From Sipunculus nudus (Eukaryota > Annelida > Sipuncula > Golfingiida > Sipunculidae): a stretch of DNA of 64,000 bases. The number at the start of each line of letters is the position of its first letter. Position 1 is the first letter of the stretch. The DNA lies in the NCBI GenBank assembly GCA_026874595.1, contig CM049307.1:20751079-20815078 (forward strand), written 5' to 3'. Under the pieces are notes generated by a model. It ran no database searches and was not told the origin of the DNA. It saw only the letters and a program-made list of their open reading frames with translations. Of this stretch, positions 41,346 to 52,126 are shown one piece after another. The translations under genes and the position numbers were made by a program.

Positions 41346-41454
41346 AATACGGTTTGTCGACAGGCGACTACGTGTATCCGCCGAAATCAGAGTATATTAC
41401 CGGTGAATTGAGGCATGGATTGAGTGGTTAGGGGAAATGAGAGTGTGATGTGTT

Positions 41455-41833
41455 GTATATTAGCACGGATGTCTGCCACGTAAGCATGATTTGTAGATGG
41501 CGCTACCTGTCATTTGAACGATAAAGCTTTCCAAGATGTTTACACAAACAAAATTCAGATGGACAAGTCAAACAACAGGAAAGTTATGAGTGATTTTCAC
41601 CCTAGGCAGATGAATAGATTGACACAACGCAAAAATTGTTGTAGGTTGGTCCACCAAATTTGTATAAGCTGTAGAGCTATGTGAGATCTATACATATGCA
41701 AAATTTCAGGCCGATACATCTAACCAGTCCTAAGATATTAGCATGGATGCCTGAAGCATAAACGTGTTTGTAGGTGGCGCCACCTGTCTTATAAACGAGA
41801 AGTCTTTCCAATCTGTATACAGTGACGGTGACC
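41455..41833 (+). repeat. Repeat of about 280 bp, left copies
   Basis: The phrase ending in a GGCGCTACCTGTCATTT-like core occurs near 41500 and again near 41780 as GTGGCGCCACCTGTCTTATA, about 280 bp apart. The spacer (CATATGCAAAATTTCAGGCC and neighbours) recurs at 45440-45540. These copies flank the hAT-like insertion. Confidence 0.8.
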
Positions 41834-42314
41834 AGAGTAGGACCGAGTACAACGAAAGTACTCGATTACGAGTACTGAGTACTTATAAAGTACGCGAGTA
41901 CGAGTACGAGTATTTTAGCCATTTTTATGACAGTACTCGAGTACGAGTACCGAGTACTCCAGTACTGTAATAAGTACTTTTAGCAGTTAAACCTAAGATG
42001 TGGAGTGAAAATAAATCAGTGTCTTCTGTTTGATGTCATAATAATATAATAATTTGTGAAGCTTATGAAATGTCTACTCAAGTTGTTTATTTTACATGTA
42101 ATATATAAAAATTAAGAGCCATATGAGCTGCTTCACTTTTAAATAAGAATAATTATGTTGAGCAATCTGATCATTATAGTGAGTTTTTATTATAAATCCA
42201 AAATGTAAGAAATTGGTGATTAAAAAATGATAAATACTTCTGTGGCTAGTCATTGTTATCATTAAAATACAATTACTCACCTACGCTTACTAGTATATTT
42301 TAATAAATGATAGC

Positions 42315-42470
42315 TGTACGAAGACAAATTGCACAGGGGAAAACACTGGGCCGATCCAGGATTCGAATCCATGTTGGTGGCGCCCAAGTCCGGCGTATCA
42401 ACCGCTTCGCTAGAATAGAAAGCTTCACTAGCGTGACAGTTCGGTCCGCTTTTATGTCACCCCGTAACAC
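42315..42470 (-). mobile_element. tRNA-derived SINE copy 1
   Basis: On the minus strand TAGCGAAGCGG (42402-42412) resembles a pol III A box and GGATTCGAATCC (42359-42370) a B box. About 31 bases separate them, including GCCGGACTTGGG as in the anticodon region of tRNA genes. The following tail is unrelated to tRNA and the acceptor stem does not close, so this is a SINE and not a working tRNA. Confidence 0.7.
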
Positions 42471-42588
42471 ACCCCCTCTTAAGAGCGTTCTGCTATCAGA
42501 ACAAGACTAATTATCCCAGGAGTCCCACTTTGGTGAGCTTATTCACTGGACCACAAAGTTAACCGTCACGTTAGACGAGCCCACATTT

Positions 42589-42745
42589 TGTTACGAAGAC
42601 AAATTGCACAGGGGAAAACACTGGACCGATCAGGGATTCGAACCCATGTTGGTGGCGCACAAGTCCGTTGTATCAACCGCTTCGCTAGAAAAGCAAGCTT
42701 GACTATAGCGAGACAGTTCGGTCCGCTTTTATGTCATCCGTAACA
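42589..42745 (-). mobile_element. tRNA-derived SINE copy 2
   Basis: Same orientation as the copy at 42315 and about 85-90 percent alike by eye. A-box-like sequence is at 42677-42687 and the B box GGGATTCGAACCC at 42633-42645. Both copies begin near TACGAAGACAAATTGCACAG and end near GTAACA, with 118 bases between them. Confidence 0.7.
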
Positions 42746-42959
42746 TAGCTTTATTTATAGATTTATATAAATACACATACAATGATGATTAACTGATAAG
42801 TTGTCAGTGTTTAGTTCAAATATATATAATCAAGGACCATAATTGATATCGTCCAATTGTCCCCCGCCGTCGCCAAAGGAGCCGTCGGGGGGGGGGGGGG
42901 ACATAGAAATGGTGAGCGTCCGTCCTTCTTTCTTTCATGCCGTCTGTCTGTCCGTCACA

Positions 42960-43550
42960 GAATTTTTTACGCGATAACTCGAAAAGCATTTGAGATACAG
43001 CTAACAGACTTGCAGCATTCAGGCACCTTATCAAGGGCTAGGTCAGGTTCGAACCTGGATGACCTTCACGCTTTTTCAAGGTCAGAACTGCGATAATGCT
43101 AAAATGATGTTCACGCAATAACTCAAAAACAATTTGAGGTACGGACACCAAATCTGCAGCATTGATGCACCTTATCAAAGGCGAGGTCAAGGTTTAACAT
43201 GGATGATCTTAACGCATTTTTCAAGGTCACCAAGGCGAAATGCCAAAATGGTGTTACCGCGAAAACTCAAAAAAATGTTTAGGCACAGTCACCAGTCATG
43301 TAGCATTGATGCACCTTATGAAGGGCTAGGTCAAATTCGAATACGGGTGACCTTGAAACATTTATCAAGTTCACAGAGGTGATAATGTTAAAATAAATAA
43401 CTAAAATAACTCGAAAAGTATTTTAGACAAGGTCACCAAACTTGCAGCATTGAAGGACATCTTGAAGGGCTAGGTCAAGTTCGAATAATGATGACCTTCA
43501 TGCAGTTTCCAAGGTCACAGCGGTAATCTTCATTTTTCATACAGGTTTTC
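42960..43550 (+). repeat. 144-bp tandem repeat, four copies
   Basis: The phrase AACTCGAAAA recurs at 42976, 43120, 43264 and 43408, exactly 144 bases apart each time. Within each unit come TTGCAGCATTGATGCACCTT, AGGGCTAGGTCAAGTTCGAA and GATGACCTTCA-like phrases, then CAAGGTCAC. Units are diverged but keep register. Confidence 0.9.
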
Positions 43551-43878
43551 ACAACTTTTATCCAGTTATTTCCACAATAGGTGGGGGACATACTAGATCT
43601 GTTCCACAGATTAACTTTTCCCTTGTTAAATTTATAATCAGTATAAATATTATCTCATCATTAATAGGTGATAATAAAAAAAAGATCTAATGTAAAAATT
43701 AATATTCTATAACGCAAGCCCATATTGAAGAAGCTAATATACTCAATGCGAATGGCGGTAATGATCCATTATGAGTCCATTATCCTAATGCATTCCTTTT
43801 AGATGAGTTATGCCAATTTTGATTAGAAGTTTCTAGGTGTTAATTCAGAGTTAAATATTAATACATCATCTTGGTATT

Positions 43879-43879
<1 letters not shown>

Positions 43880-43966
<87 letters not shown>
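43880..43966. repeat. (AT)n(GA)n compound microsatellite
   Basis: About 58 bases of AT, interrupted once, then about 14 GA units. Confidence 0.95.
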
Positions 43967-43967
<1 letters not shown>

Positions 43968-44299
43968 TTGAGACAGAGTACATGACAGCTAGTTTCACTG
44001 ACTATGTGTGTGACTGGGTGTGCAAGGAGCAAGTCTCACACCTTATGTAACAAGTAACATGGCTGAAGGGGACAGAGGGCATAGAAAACCAGCAGGAAAA
44101 AAGAAGGTCTTGTAATGGGCATTTACCTGATGAAGTCTATTATAACTGGCCAGCCTGCAGTGATTAGGGGTTCCATCTTTATGTTAGTATCTCTCTGCCA
44201 CCAACAAGCCAACAACAATACTTAACATATGATTGAGGGTGCAACACAAATTGGGATGTAAGTTTTATCTTATATAGCAGGCCAGGGCATTGCCGCCGA

Positions 44300-44338
44300 C
44301 GGCGACGCAACAGGTTTAAGATTACTGTTGCGTCGCCG
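44300..44338. repeat. GC-rich 14-bp perfect hairpin
   Basis: CGGCGACGCAACAG at 44300-44313 pairs perfectly with CTGTTGCGTCGCCG at 44325-44338 across an 11-base loop. It sits inside the hAT-like element. Confidence 0.85.
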
Positions 44339-44399
44339 GCCCACCTAAGGGCTAACCGGGGTTAAAGCACGATACGATCTGTTACTCTTAGAAAGGAAG

Positions 44400-44880
44400 T
44401 TGAATAAAAGTATTTCCTATGGTTTTAACAAACCAATGTTCACATAATGGTGTATGTCGAAAGGCTGTAATAAAAAATAACCATTCTGGAAAGCATGAAG
44501 CACCCATAACATCAACAACTGATTCAATTTTTCAGAGAGAATTGAAGCATTAACAGCCCTGGTAGACATCTTGCATTTGGTGGCATTCCTGTATAAGGCT
44601 TTAGGCCTGTGTACTATCATGTTCATAATTTAACTTCCTTGGTGCAAAATAGCTAGGGCTGAGAACAGAACAGTAATGTTTTATAGTGGTCAAATATACA
44701 ATACACATAGATGTACTGAACATTAATCAATGGATATATGTTAAATCTCACAGTTGTATATGGAGTGCTATAATCACAGTTAACTGCAGGTGCAATCTAT
44801 GGACTCCACAATGCGTCAGTCACTGAAAAAAAGCAATTGAGGAGTTCATTCATATGGGATAACCAGGGCACTAATACACA
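44400..44880 (-). repeat. Dispersed repeat of about 480 bp, copy A
   Basis: Matches the reverse complement of 61560-62045 over most of its length. Shared stretches include AACCATTCTGGAAAGCATGA, GTAGACATCTTGCATTTGG and GGACTCCACA. Short conceptual peptides from both copies share KCKMSTR. No known transposon protein is recognised. Confidence 0.8.
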
Positions 44881-45281
44881 CATCCATTTTAGTCATTGGT
44901 TCTCACTTCTCAGCTTTTGAATGGGTGAGCAACTGGGTGATCTGCAATTGTTTGCCAATCTTGTGTCAATGCTATGTGCATGAAATTAGTGTTTGACCCC
45001 CCCCCCCATACACACACAAATAATGTTAAAAATAGATATGTATGTATGTATGTAAGTTTAATTTGTGTATTAATACATATAATTTTAATATTATATGTGC
45101 ATATACTGAAGTACTCAATAGTACTTATAAAGTATTCGTTTTTATGAGTACTTACATAGTACTGGAGTACTAGTATGAGTACTTAGGTCATTTTGAAGAC
45201 AGTATTCGAATAAGAGTAATAAGTACTCTAAATAGTACTCATAAGTACGAGTACTTCTAGTACAAGTACTTTTGGACCCAA

Positions 45282-45600
45282 CTATACACATGCAAATTTT
45301 CAGGCGGAAAGGTCAAACCACTGCCGAGATATGAGAGATTTTTACCGTAGACGGACAAACAGATGGACACCATGCAAAAATAGTAACGGGTGGCGCCGTC
45401 AGTTTTCAGCTGATAAAGAACTATGTAATATCTATAGTCTATACATATGCACCATTTCAGGCTGATACGTCAAACCAGTCCTGAGATATCAGCATGGATG
45501 TCTGCAGCGTAAACGTGAATGTAAGTAGCGCCACCTGTCATATAAACGAGAAATTTATCAAATATTTATACACATGAAGAACGTCGTGTGGATAAGTCCA
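45282..45600 (+). repeat. Repeat of about 280 bp, right copy
   Basis: Continues the unit seen at 41455-41833: CTATACATATGCACCATTTC, CCAGTCCTGAGATATCAGCA and AGCGCCACCTGTCATATAAA are near-copies of the left side. The sequence resumes directly after the inverted repeat of the inserted element. Confidence 0.8.
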
Positions 45601-45879
45601 ACCACTACAGAGATATGAGTGATTTTACTCTAAGTCCAAGATATGTGGGTTTAAATGTGAAAACAGACGCTAAGATGGACGCTATGATGAGAGGAAAGGT
45701 CAGAGGTCAACCAGAAATGAGGGCGCAGCAGTTCACATGTGACCCGATCATAATTTCGAGTTTCATTAAATTCGGTCCAGTGGTTACAGAGAAGTTCTCC
45801 AAAAACCTATGCGGCGGCGTCCGGCTGAAAACATAGTATCCGCAAAACCCTGGTTTGGCAGATACCGTCTAATTTTGTA

Positions 45880-47862
45880 GACATAAATACCGGTAGAGAA
45901 GAATTATATTCTTCGCGACATTAATGCCGGTAACGGACTGTTTCTTTCATCAAGAAAGAAGAATTAAATTCTCTGAGACTAAAATACCGGTAACGGACGG
46001 ATACTTTCATCAGGAAAGAAGAATTGAATTCTCTAAGACATTAATGCCGGTAACGGACGGTTTCTTTCATCAAGTAAGAAGAAGTAATTTCTCTAAGACA
46101 TTAATGCCGGTAACGGACGGTTTCTTCCATCAGGAAAGAAGCATTAGATTCTCTGGGACTTAAATACCGGTAACTGACGGTTTCTTTCATCAAAAAAGGA
46201 AAATAAATTCTCTAAGACATTAATGCCGGTAACGGATGGTTTCTTTATCACTCAAGGAAGAAGAATTAGATTCTTTGAGACATTAATGCCAGTAACGGAC
46301 GGGGTTTTTTATCAAGAAAGAAGAATTAAATTCTCTAAAACATTAATGCCGGTAACGGAGAGCTTTTTTCATAAGGGAAGAAAAATAAGATTATCTGAGA
46401 CTTAAACGCCGGTAACGGACGGTTTATTTATAAGGGAAGAAGAATTACAATATATATCTCTGAGACATTAATGCCGGTAACGGACGGTTTCTTTATCAGG
46501 GAAGAAGAATTAGATTCTCTGAGACATTAATGCCTGTAACGGACGGTTTCTTTCATTAGGGAAGAAAAATTACAATATATATCTCTGAGACATGCATAAA
46601 TACCGATAACGGACGGTTTTTTTCCTAAAGAAAGAAGAATTAAATTATCTGTGACATTAATGCCGGTAACGGACGTTTTCTTTCATCAGGGAAGAAAAAT
46701 TAGATTCTCTGAGACATAATTGCCGATAACGGACGGTTTTTTTCCTCCAGAAAGAAGAATTAGATTCTCTGAGACTTTAATGCCGGTAACGGACGGTTTC
46801 TTTCATCAAGAAAGAAGAATTATATTCTCTGAAACTTTAATACAGGTAACGGATGGTTTCTTTATCAGGGAAGAAGAATTAGATTCTTTAAGACATTAAT
46901 GCCAGTAACGGTCGTTTTTTTTTCAAGAAAGAAGAATTAAATTCACTAAGACATAAATGCAGGTAGCGGACGGTTTTTTTCATTAGGGAAGAAAAATTAC
47001 AATTTATATCTCTGAGACATTAATGCCGGTAACGGACGGTTTCTTTATCAGGGAACAAGAATTAGATTCTCTGAGACATTAAGCCCGGTAACGGACGGTT
47101 TCTTTCATCAAGAAAAAAGAATCAAATACTCTAAAACATTAACGCCGGTAACGGACGGTTTATTTATAAGGGAAGAAGAATTACAGAATATATCTCTGAG
47201 ACATTAATGCCGGTGACGGACGGTTTCTTCATCAAGGAAGAAGAATTAGATTCTCTGAGACATTAATGCCTGTAACGGACGGATTTCTTTCATCAGGGAA
47301 GAAAAATTACAGTATATATCTCTGAGACATAAATGCCGATAACGGACGGTTTCTTTCTAAAGAAAGAAGAATTAAATTATCTGAGACGTTAATGCTGGTA
47401 ACGGACGGTTTCTTTTATCAGGGAAGAAAAATTAGATTCTCTGAGACATAAATGCCGGTAACGGACGATTCTTTCATCAGGGAAGAAAAATAAGATTATC
47501 TGAGACATTAATGCCGGCAACGGACGGTTTCTTTCATCAGGGAAGAAGAATTAAATTCTCTAAGACATTAATGCCGGTAACAGACGATTTCTTTCATCAA
47601 GAAAGTAAAATAAATTCTCTAAGACATTAATGCTGGTAACGGACGGTTTCTTTCATTAGGGAAGAAGAATTATAGATTCTCTGAGACTTTAATGCCGGTA
47701 ATATACGGTTTATTTATAAGTCAAGAAGAATTACAATATATTTATATCTGCATGAGACATTAATGCCAGTAACGGACGGTTTCTTCAACAGGGAAGAAGA
47801 ATTAAATTCTCTGAGACTATAATGCCGGTAACGGACGGTATCTTTATCAGGGAAGAATTCCT
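45880..47862 (+). repeat. 60-bp satellite, main array (about 32 units)
   Basis: Head-to-tail units of 58-66 bp with consensus ATTAATGCCGGTAACGGACG, then GTTTCTTTCATCAGGGAAGA, then AGAATTAGATTCTCTGAGAC. The conserved GCCGGTAACGGACGG core recurs about every 60 bases from 45925 to 47821. Length variants carry an inserted ACAATATATATC. Because 60 is a multiple of three, open frames of repeating 20 residues (MPVTDGFFHQERR) appear; these are not evidence of a gene. Confidence 0.95.
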
Positions 47863-50269
47863 TCAATTTGTACACAAGAGGGTTCATGTTTAAATGATAA
47901 GGGAGTCAGCGATAGATAGATTACTCACTTTCATTTTTAATAGTCATTCAATATATTTGAAGATGGTACTCACATTTAGACTGTAAAATTCAGAATAACG
48001 CCCTGGACCTTTATGCAGCTACAATATTCTTAGATTTATACTAATTTTAAAGTTATGCACAATGATTAGATTAGTGGTGAATCTTCAGTACAAAATGTCG
48101 GCATAATCATCTAATTAAAATCACCTAAAGGAAAGACAACTTCCTAATATTCCTTACTTTTACCAAATGAACACTGACGGTACTATAAATGACACTTGAG
48201 AGCAAGTGCAATCACCACAGTAAATACCAAATAAGACATTTTAAAGCACCCCATTTTTACCCTGCATCCAAATGCTGCAGGGAGCGATTCCTGCATGGCA
48301 AGTTTCTGCTGAATGCGCTTTCATTATGGGAAGATTTAGATTATAAAATTCAATTCTCCTTAATACATTTTTTATGAATTCATTTCAAACGCTGAACGGC
48401 CCTGTCACTGAAGGCATAAGGTCAGGTTCAGATTGTTCATGTTACTCGTGCATGAGGTCTGTGGAACAAAATGTTCACGTGTCACGGGTGTACTTTTTTG
48501 TTATCAAAAACTGTCAGTATAGTTTAGCCAGTCTTAATTTTATCCCGCCGTATTATGGGATTAAAGTGCAAAAAAAGATGAACGGGTAGGATCAGCTAGG
48601 TTAGTTAACACAGAGAAGGGGTGATCTGAACAGTGCTGAAATCCTGAAAGTAGGTTCAGACAACCTCCGGGGAGTAGCCTGAAATGGGGATATCCTGAAG
48701 TTTTAACACCGAGCCTCCTAATACATCAGACTCCAAGGCCAGTTTCGATTTAAGGAACATGGGGAAGAAGGAAGTGATGAAGTCAGCAGGGAAAATCAAG
48801 AGCTAGGACCTACCGGGACTTAAGCATGGTCTGTTTGGTAGGGATATAACCTTTTTAAATTTGACAATGAATTTACTAATTGGCTGATTAGTTTCAAAAA
48901 GCTGAAACGAAGGAATTAGAGGAGTGAAACCCAATGCGTATATACGTGGCAATCTCCTTTTTTTTAAAACTTCAGTCTTACTGGTGAAAGTCACATGCAA
49001 AGTCCTTTTTGTCACATGCAAAAAAAAAAAACAGCATATAAAAAATGCAAATCTAGTGTCATGATTTTTGTTTTTCAAAATGAACCTTCCAGTTTGGTTG
49101 GCAAAGCCTGCATGGGAGACGCCATCTAACTTTGGCTATAAGACACAGCAGAAGGCAGACGGCTGCAAAACAAATATGCTACATAGTTCTTGACACCTCA
49201 TATTATATCGTTAGTCTCTCGTCAACTTCAGCGTAAAACTATGTGATAATATTTAAGTTATAAATGATAACCGAAAAATGGTAGTGGACATCATTTGGTG
49301 GCCCTGTAAAAGTGCCCATAAATATAATCGGTAGTGGCGCCCCCTAAAACTTGCATAAATGGATAAACTGGTTAATACGGTCCAAATGGCCGAAACTGCA
49401 AGCGATGCGTCTTGAAATACTGTCGGTCACAAGATTAAGTTCGACTCTCGAATGGCATGACTTGGTCTCCGCTGCTGGGATCGGTAGAGGGAATGTAGGT
49501 TGCTTCTGCCTTTGCGGCTGTGGATGCTGTAGCTTTCCTAAAAGGTTACCGGTTCGGGGTGTACGGTGGCGGCCTCTCGCGGCTCTCTGCTTGGCTTGGT
49601 GTGGCATCACGTCTGTTGGCTCAGAGAACGTGCTTAAGGAGCGCACTGGGTTGAGGTCTTGACCACAGCAATCTGTAGCTGCTCGACGAGCGCAAACTTC
49701 TTCTTCTGCTGCTGCCCCCTATCGGTGGAATACTGAGGTCACGGTACCCAATAGGGATAAGCGCCATGCACGAGGGCGGTCACGGATGCTTGGTTTGCAC
49801 TTCCAAAAGAACCCGTTATGAAGGTTCGTCACGTGCATGCTGTATTGGATCATGGTCGGAAAAAATACACGAGATGTAAACTTCTCTTTACCAGCAATAT
49901 GTCAATACTGTGAATGTATGACATCAAACACTGACATATATACACATATATAAAACATATAATAAAAATTGTTATACTAATGAATTATTATTGCAATTAG
50001 TTGATAATGCATATAAATATCTGGTTATGAAAGCATACCATTATTCCTTGATTATATTTTAACAAGTTCATATTCATCAATATTGGGCTTTATCATTCTC
50101 GGTCCCTGTTCAAGCTTTCACTGGAATATGCAGACCCGGCCGAAACGAGCGGTGTCGTGAATCAAGCGTTAAGCTGAAATTGAAAAGACTGAAATAACAG
50201 AAACATTGAGCAATATAAATAGATCGCTAACCGAATCCTTCCCATTTAATGTTTCACTTTAAATCTATT
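47863..50269. other. Intergenic DNA
   Basis: No gene recognised. A stretch at 49330-49850 is GC-richer, open on both strands (about 100 codons each) and carries TAGTGGCGCCCCCTA near its left end. It may be part of an unrecognised repeat family. Neither open frame has recognisable domain content. Confidence 0.5.
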
Positions 50270-51690
50270 GGACGATACACGGGACGAAATGTGCGACAGG
50301 CAAAAAAACCTTAAGATCGATGGGAAAAGTTCTTGATGGAGTAACGAATTGCGGACAAATTAGCCCCAAAATGGTCGTTTATTGCTGAAGAAACCCTCCT
50401 GATGAAAGTGAACCGGTTAGCCTTAATGGAGGTCTTGTGATATGTGCCGGCTGAGTCCGGGAGAAATATGAGGCCGTCCCAATGAAATCAATAGGAAAGA
50501 TGCCTAAAGCAAGCATGACTGAGCCCCACTTAATCTCATTCCACCGGAGAGCACTGGCAATCGTGAAATGTACAACATACTTGTCATTGTTTGTCGATTT
50601 CCGTCCTACCGATTGCAGTCTTAATTACATCGGAGAGGCATTATCACCCCGCCGGGACCGGTCTCAGCGATCTTCGCCTAGAAATTAGGAGGTATTTTGT
50701 AAGGCAGAGCGGCCCCGTTGGTCCTCGCAGGGTCTCCTAGGAGAATACCCGGCCGTTAGTTCAGAGGAGTGTGAAAAGCCCTCATCGCCCGGTCCCATTT
50801 CACGCCAGCCTCGCAAAGCTCCCAAAACAATTGCATTCAATTTACAAAACAGAATAGTCAATTAATAGTTTCCAATGAGCGCTCGTGAGTGAATATTATT
50901 GGGTTTCTTTTCATTACAGAGAAACCTTAAGGGGCCAACTAGTCACTTGTAAGCGGGCCTTGAATTTATTTGCCTCTCAAACGAAGGGCCCCAGCGACTG
51001 AAAGCCTCGCATAAAGCACGGACCAAGACCGGCTCGCCTGTCTCAACGGGCGCTACGGCCAAATGCGACCCGACTCCATAAAGGGCCCCGAATGGCTTCA
51101 TTATCGAAACCAATTGTTTTGTGATTTAAGGCCACCCCGGCACTAGCATTCGCTGTAATCTGGGTGTGCATTGGAAAATAGCTGATGACGAGGCGAGCTA
51201 TCACTGCAAAATGGCCCGACAGGACTCGATGTGAGCCGGCCGGCCCAAGATTCTTTTAAACAACTTTTGACCAAATCCTGTAGCATTAAATCAAACCAGA
51301 TGATTTAAATTGCTTATATATCTCGCCGTAATAATATAAGACGCCGACTCCTCCCGCCATGCAGCACGGCCCATGTCACGATTTGAAATTTACGACATTT
51401 CTCTTGGCCTTGACTGCTGGATTGCGGCATGTCGTAAAAATAGAACTCTGATGCTTTGGTCCCGCAGGTCCACAGAAGCTCCTATATGTGTATACTTATA
51501 TTGCAACAACAGCGTGTGTTTCATGGGTCATATATCAGCCGGGCGTCTTGTGTCGCACTTTATCAAAAGCCTGACAGTTTAATTATAGAACAACACACGA
51601 GGTGATCTTAATTTTCAATTATTTATGAAATTGTAAGAAAATAGGCACTCAGTCTCCTGGTGATAAATTATTTTCACAGTTCGTGTCCTC
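50270..51690. promoter_or_regulatory. Large candidate cis-regulatory island
   Basis: About 1.4 kb of balanced to GC-rich sequence with no microsatellite and no long coding frame. It is the largest such block in the window. TAAT/ATTA cores, ACATTGTT-like Sox-type sequence and CCGG-rich stretches are mixed through it. In such an AT-rich genome, retention of this composition suggests constraint. A role as a long-range UNCX enhancer is inference. Confidence 0.4.
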
Positions 51691-51810
51691 CGGGTAGTTT
51701 ATCATATATAGATCTTTGAAAACACGCTTTTTACTTTACCGCCGTCTATTAACGCTACATTTGTAATACCAAAGCAGTCATTAACTGTCAAACTGTTTTA
51801 CATGCTTCTG

Positions 51811-51815
<5 letters not shown>

Positions 51816-51880
<65 letters not shown>
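51816..51880. repeat. (AT)n microsatellite, left flank of palindrome
   Basis: About 32 TA units. Confidence 0.95.
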
Positions 51881-51882
<2 letters not shown>

Positions 51883-51956
51883 GGTAGTGTTACCCTCCGA
51901 TGTAAAGTGCTCTATGGCCTACAGACTAGGCCAGAGCGGTATAACTCTGAAGAAAA

Positions 51957-52024
51957 ACAACACGGTTAATTCACAACAGTCTGTTTCACGGGATGCGACC
52001 CGATCATCAGGTGAATGTTTTCAA
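51957..52024 (-). ncRNA. Type I hammerhead ribozyme-like motif, - strand
   Basis: Mirror image of the + strand motif, in the left palindrome arm. The core CTGATGA reads on the minus strand at 52010-52004 and GAAA at 51987-51984; cleavage is predicted on the 3-prime side of the base at 51975. Transcription of the palindrome from either strand would yield one motif, though the arms would compete by pairing with each other. Confidence 0.55.
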
Positions 52025-52044
52025 ACCACGCCGTTAGCTTCATT

Positions 52045-52112
52045 CTAACCACATTCACCTGATGATCGGGTCGCATCCCGTGAAACAGACTGTTGTGAAT
52101 TAACCGTGTTGT
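52045..52112 (+). ncRNA. Type I hammerhead ribozyme-like motif, + strand
   Basis: In order: stem I ATTCAC (52053-52058), core CTGATGA (52059-52065), stem II CGGG (52067-52070) / CCCG (52077-52080) with loop TCGCAT, core GAAA (52082-52085), a short stem III ACA/TGT with triloop GAC (52085-52093), predicted cleavage after T52094, then stem I 3-prime strand GTGAAT (52095-52100). Further CAC/GTG pairing could extend stem I beyond a bulge. All invariant core bases are present. Weak points are a T-T mismatch at the base of stem II and the three-pair stem III. Activity is untested. Confidence 0.6.
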
Positions 52113-52124
52113 TTTTCTTCAGAG

Positions 52125-52126
<2 letters not shown>

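Larger units (their letters stand above)
41834..45281. mobile_element. hAT-like non-autonomous DNA transposon (candidate), 3.4 kb
   Basis: Two long, related terminal inverted repeats rich in AGTACTCGAGTAC motifs bound the segment: left about 41834-41990, right about 45110-45281. The outer ends read CAGTGACGG...GTAGGACC on the left and TAGTTGGGTCC in reverse complement on the right. CAGTG-type ends and AGTACTCG-rich terminal repeats are seen in hAT families. The flanks are halves of the same 280-bp repeat, so this looks like an insertion into it. A duplicated TATAC at each border is a possible remnant of target duplication. The interior has no transposase but holds SINE copies, a 144-bp tandem repeat and a hairpin. 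Confidence 0.55.

Noticed and set aside
42315-42745. Two possible tRNA genes
   Set aside because: A- and B-box-like sequences exist, but the acceptor and anticodon stems do not fold properly and a common non-tRNA tail follows. SINE copies fit better.
45924-46405. Open frames with a repeated MPVTDGFFHQERR-type peptide
   Set aside because: They result from a 60-base satellite whose period is a multiple of three. Frames break at each length variant.
45880-47862. Minus-strand CTGATGAAAGAAAC in the 60-bp satellite, which looks like hammerhead core boxes
   Set aside because: There is no room for stem II between the boxes, and no U at the cleavage position paired with a stem I. Judged coincidental.
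49344-49662. Overlapping open frames of about 100 codons on both strands
   Set aside because: No recognisable motif, both strands equally open, and GC-richer sequence lengthens chance frames.
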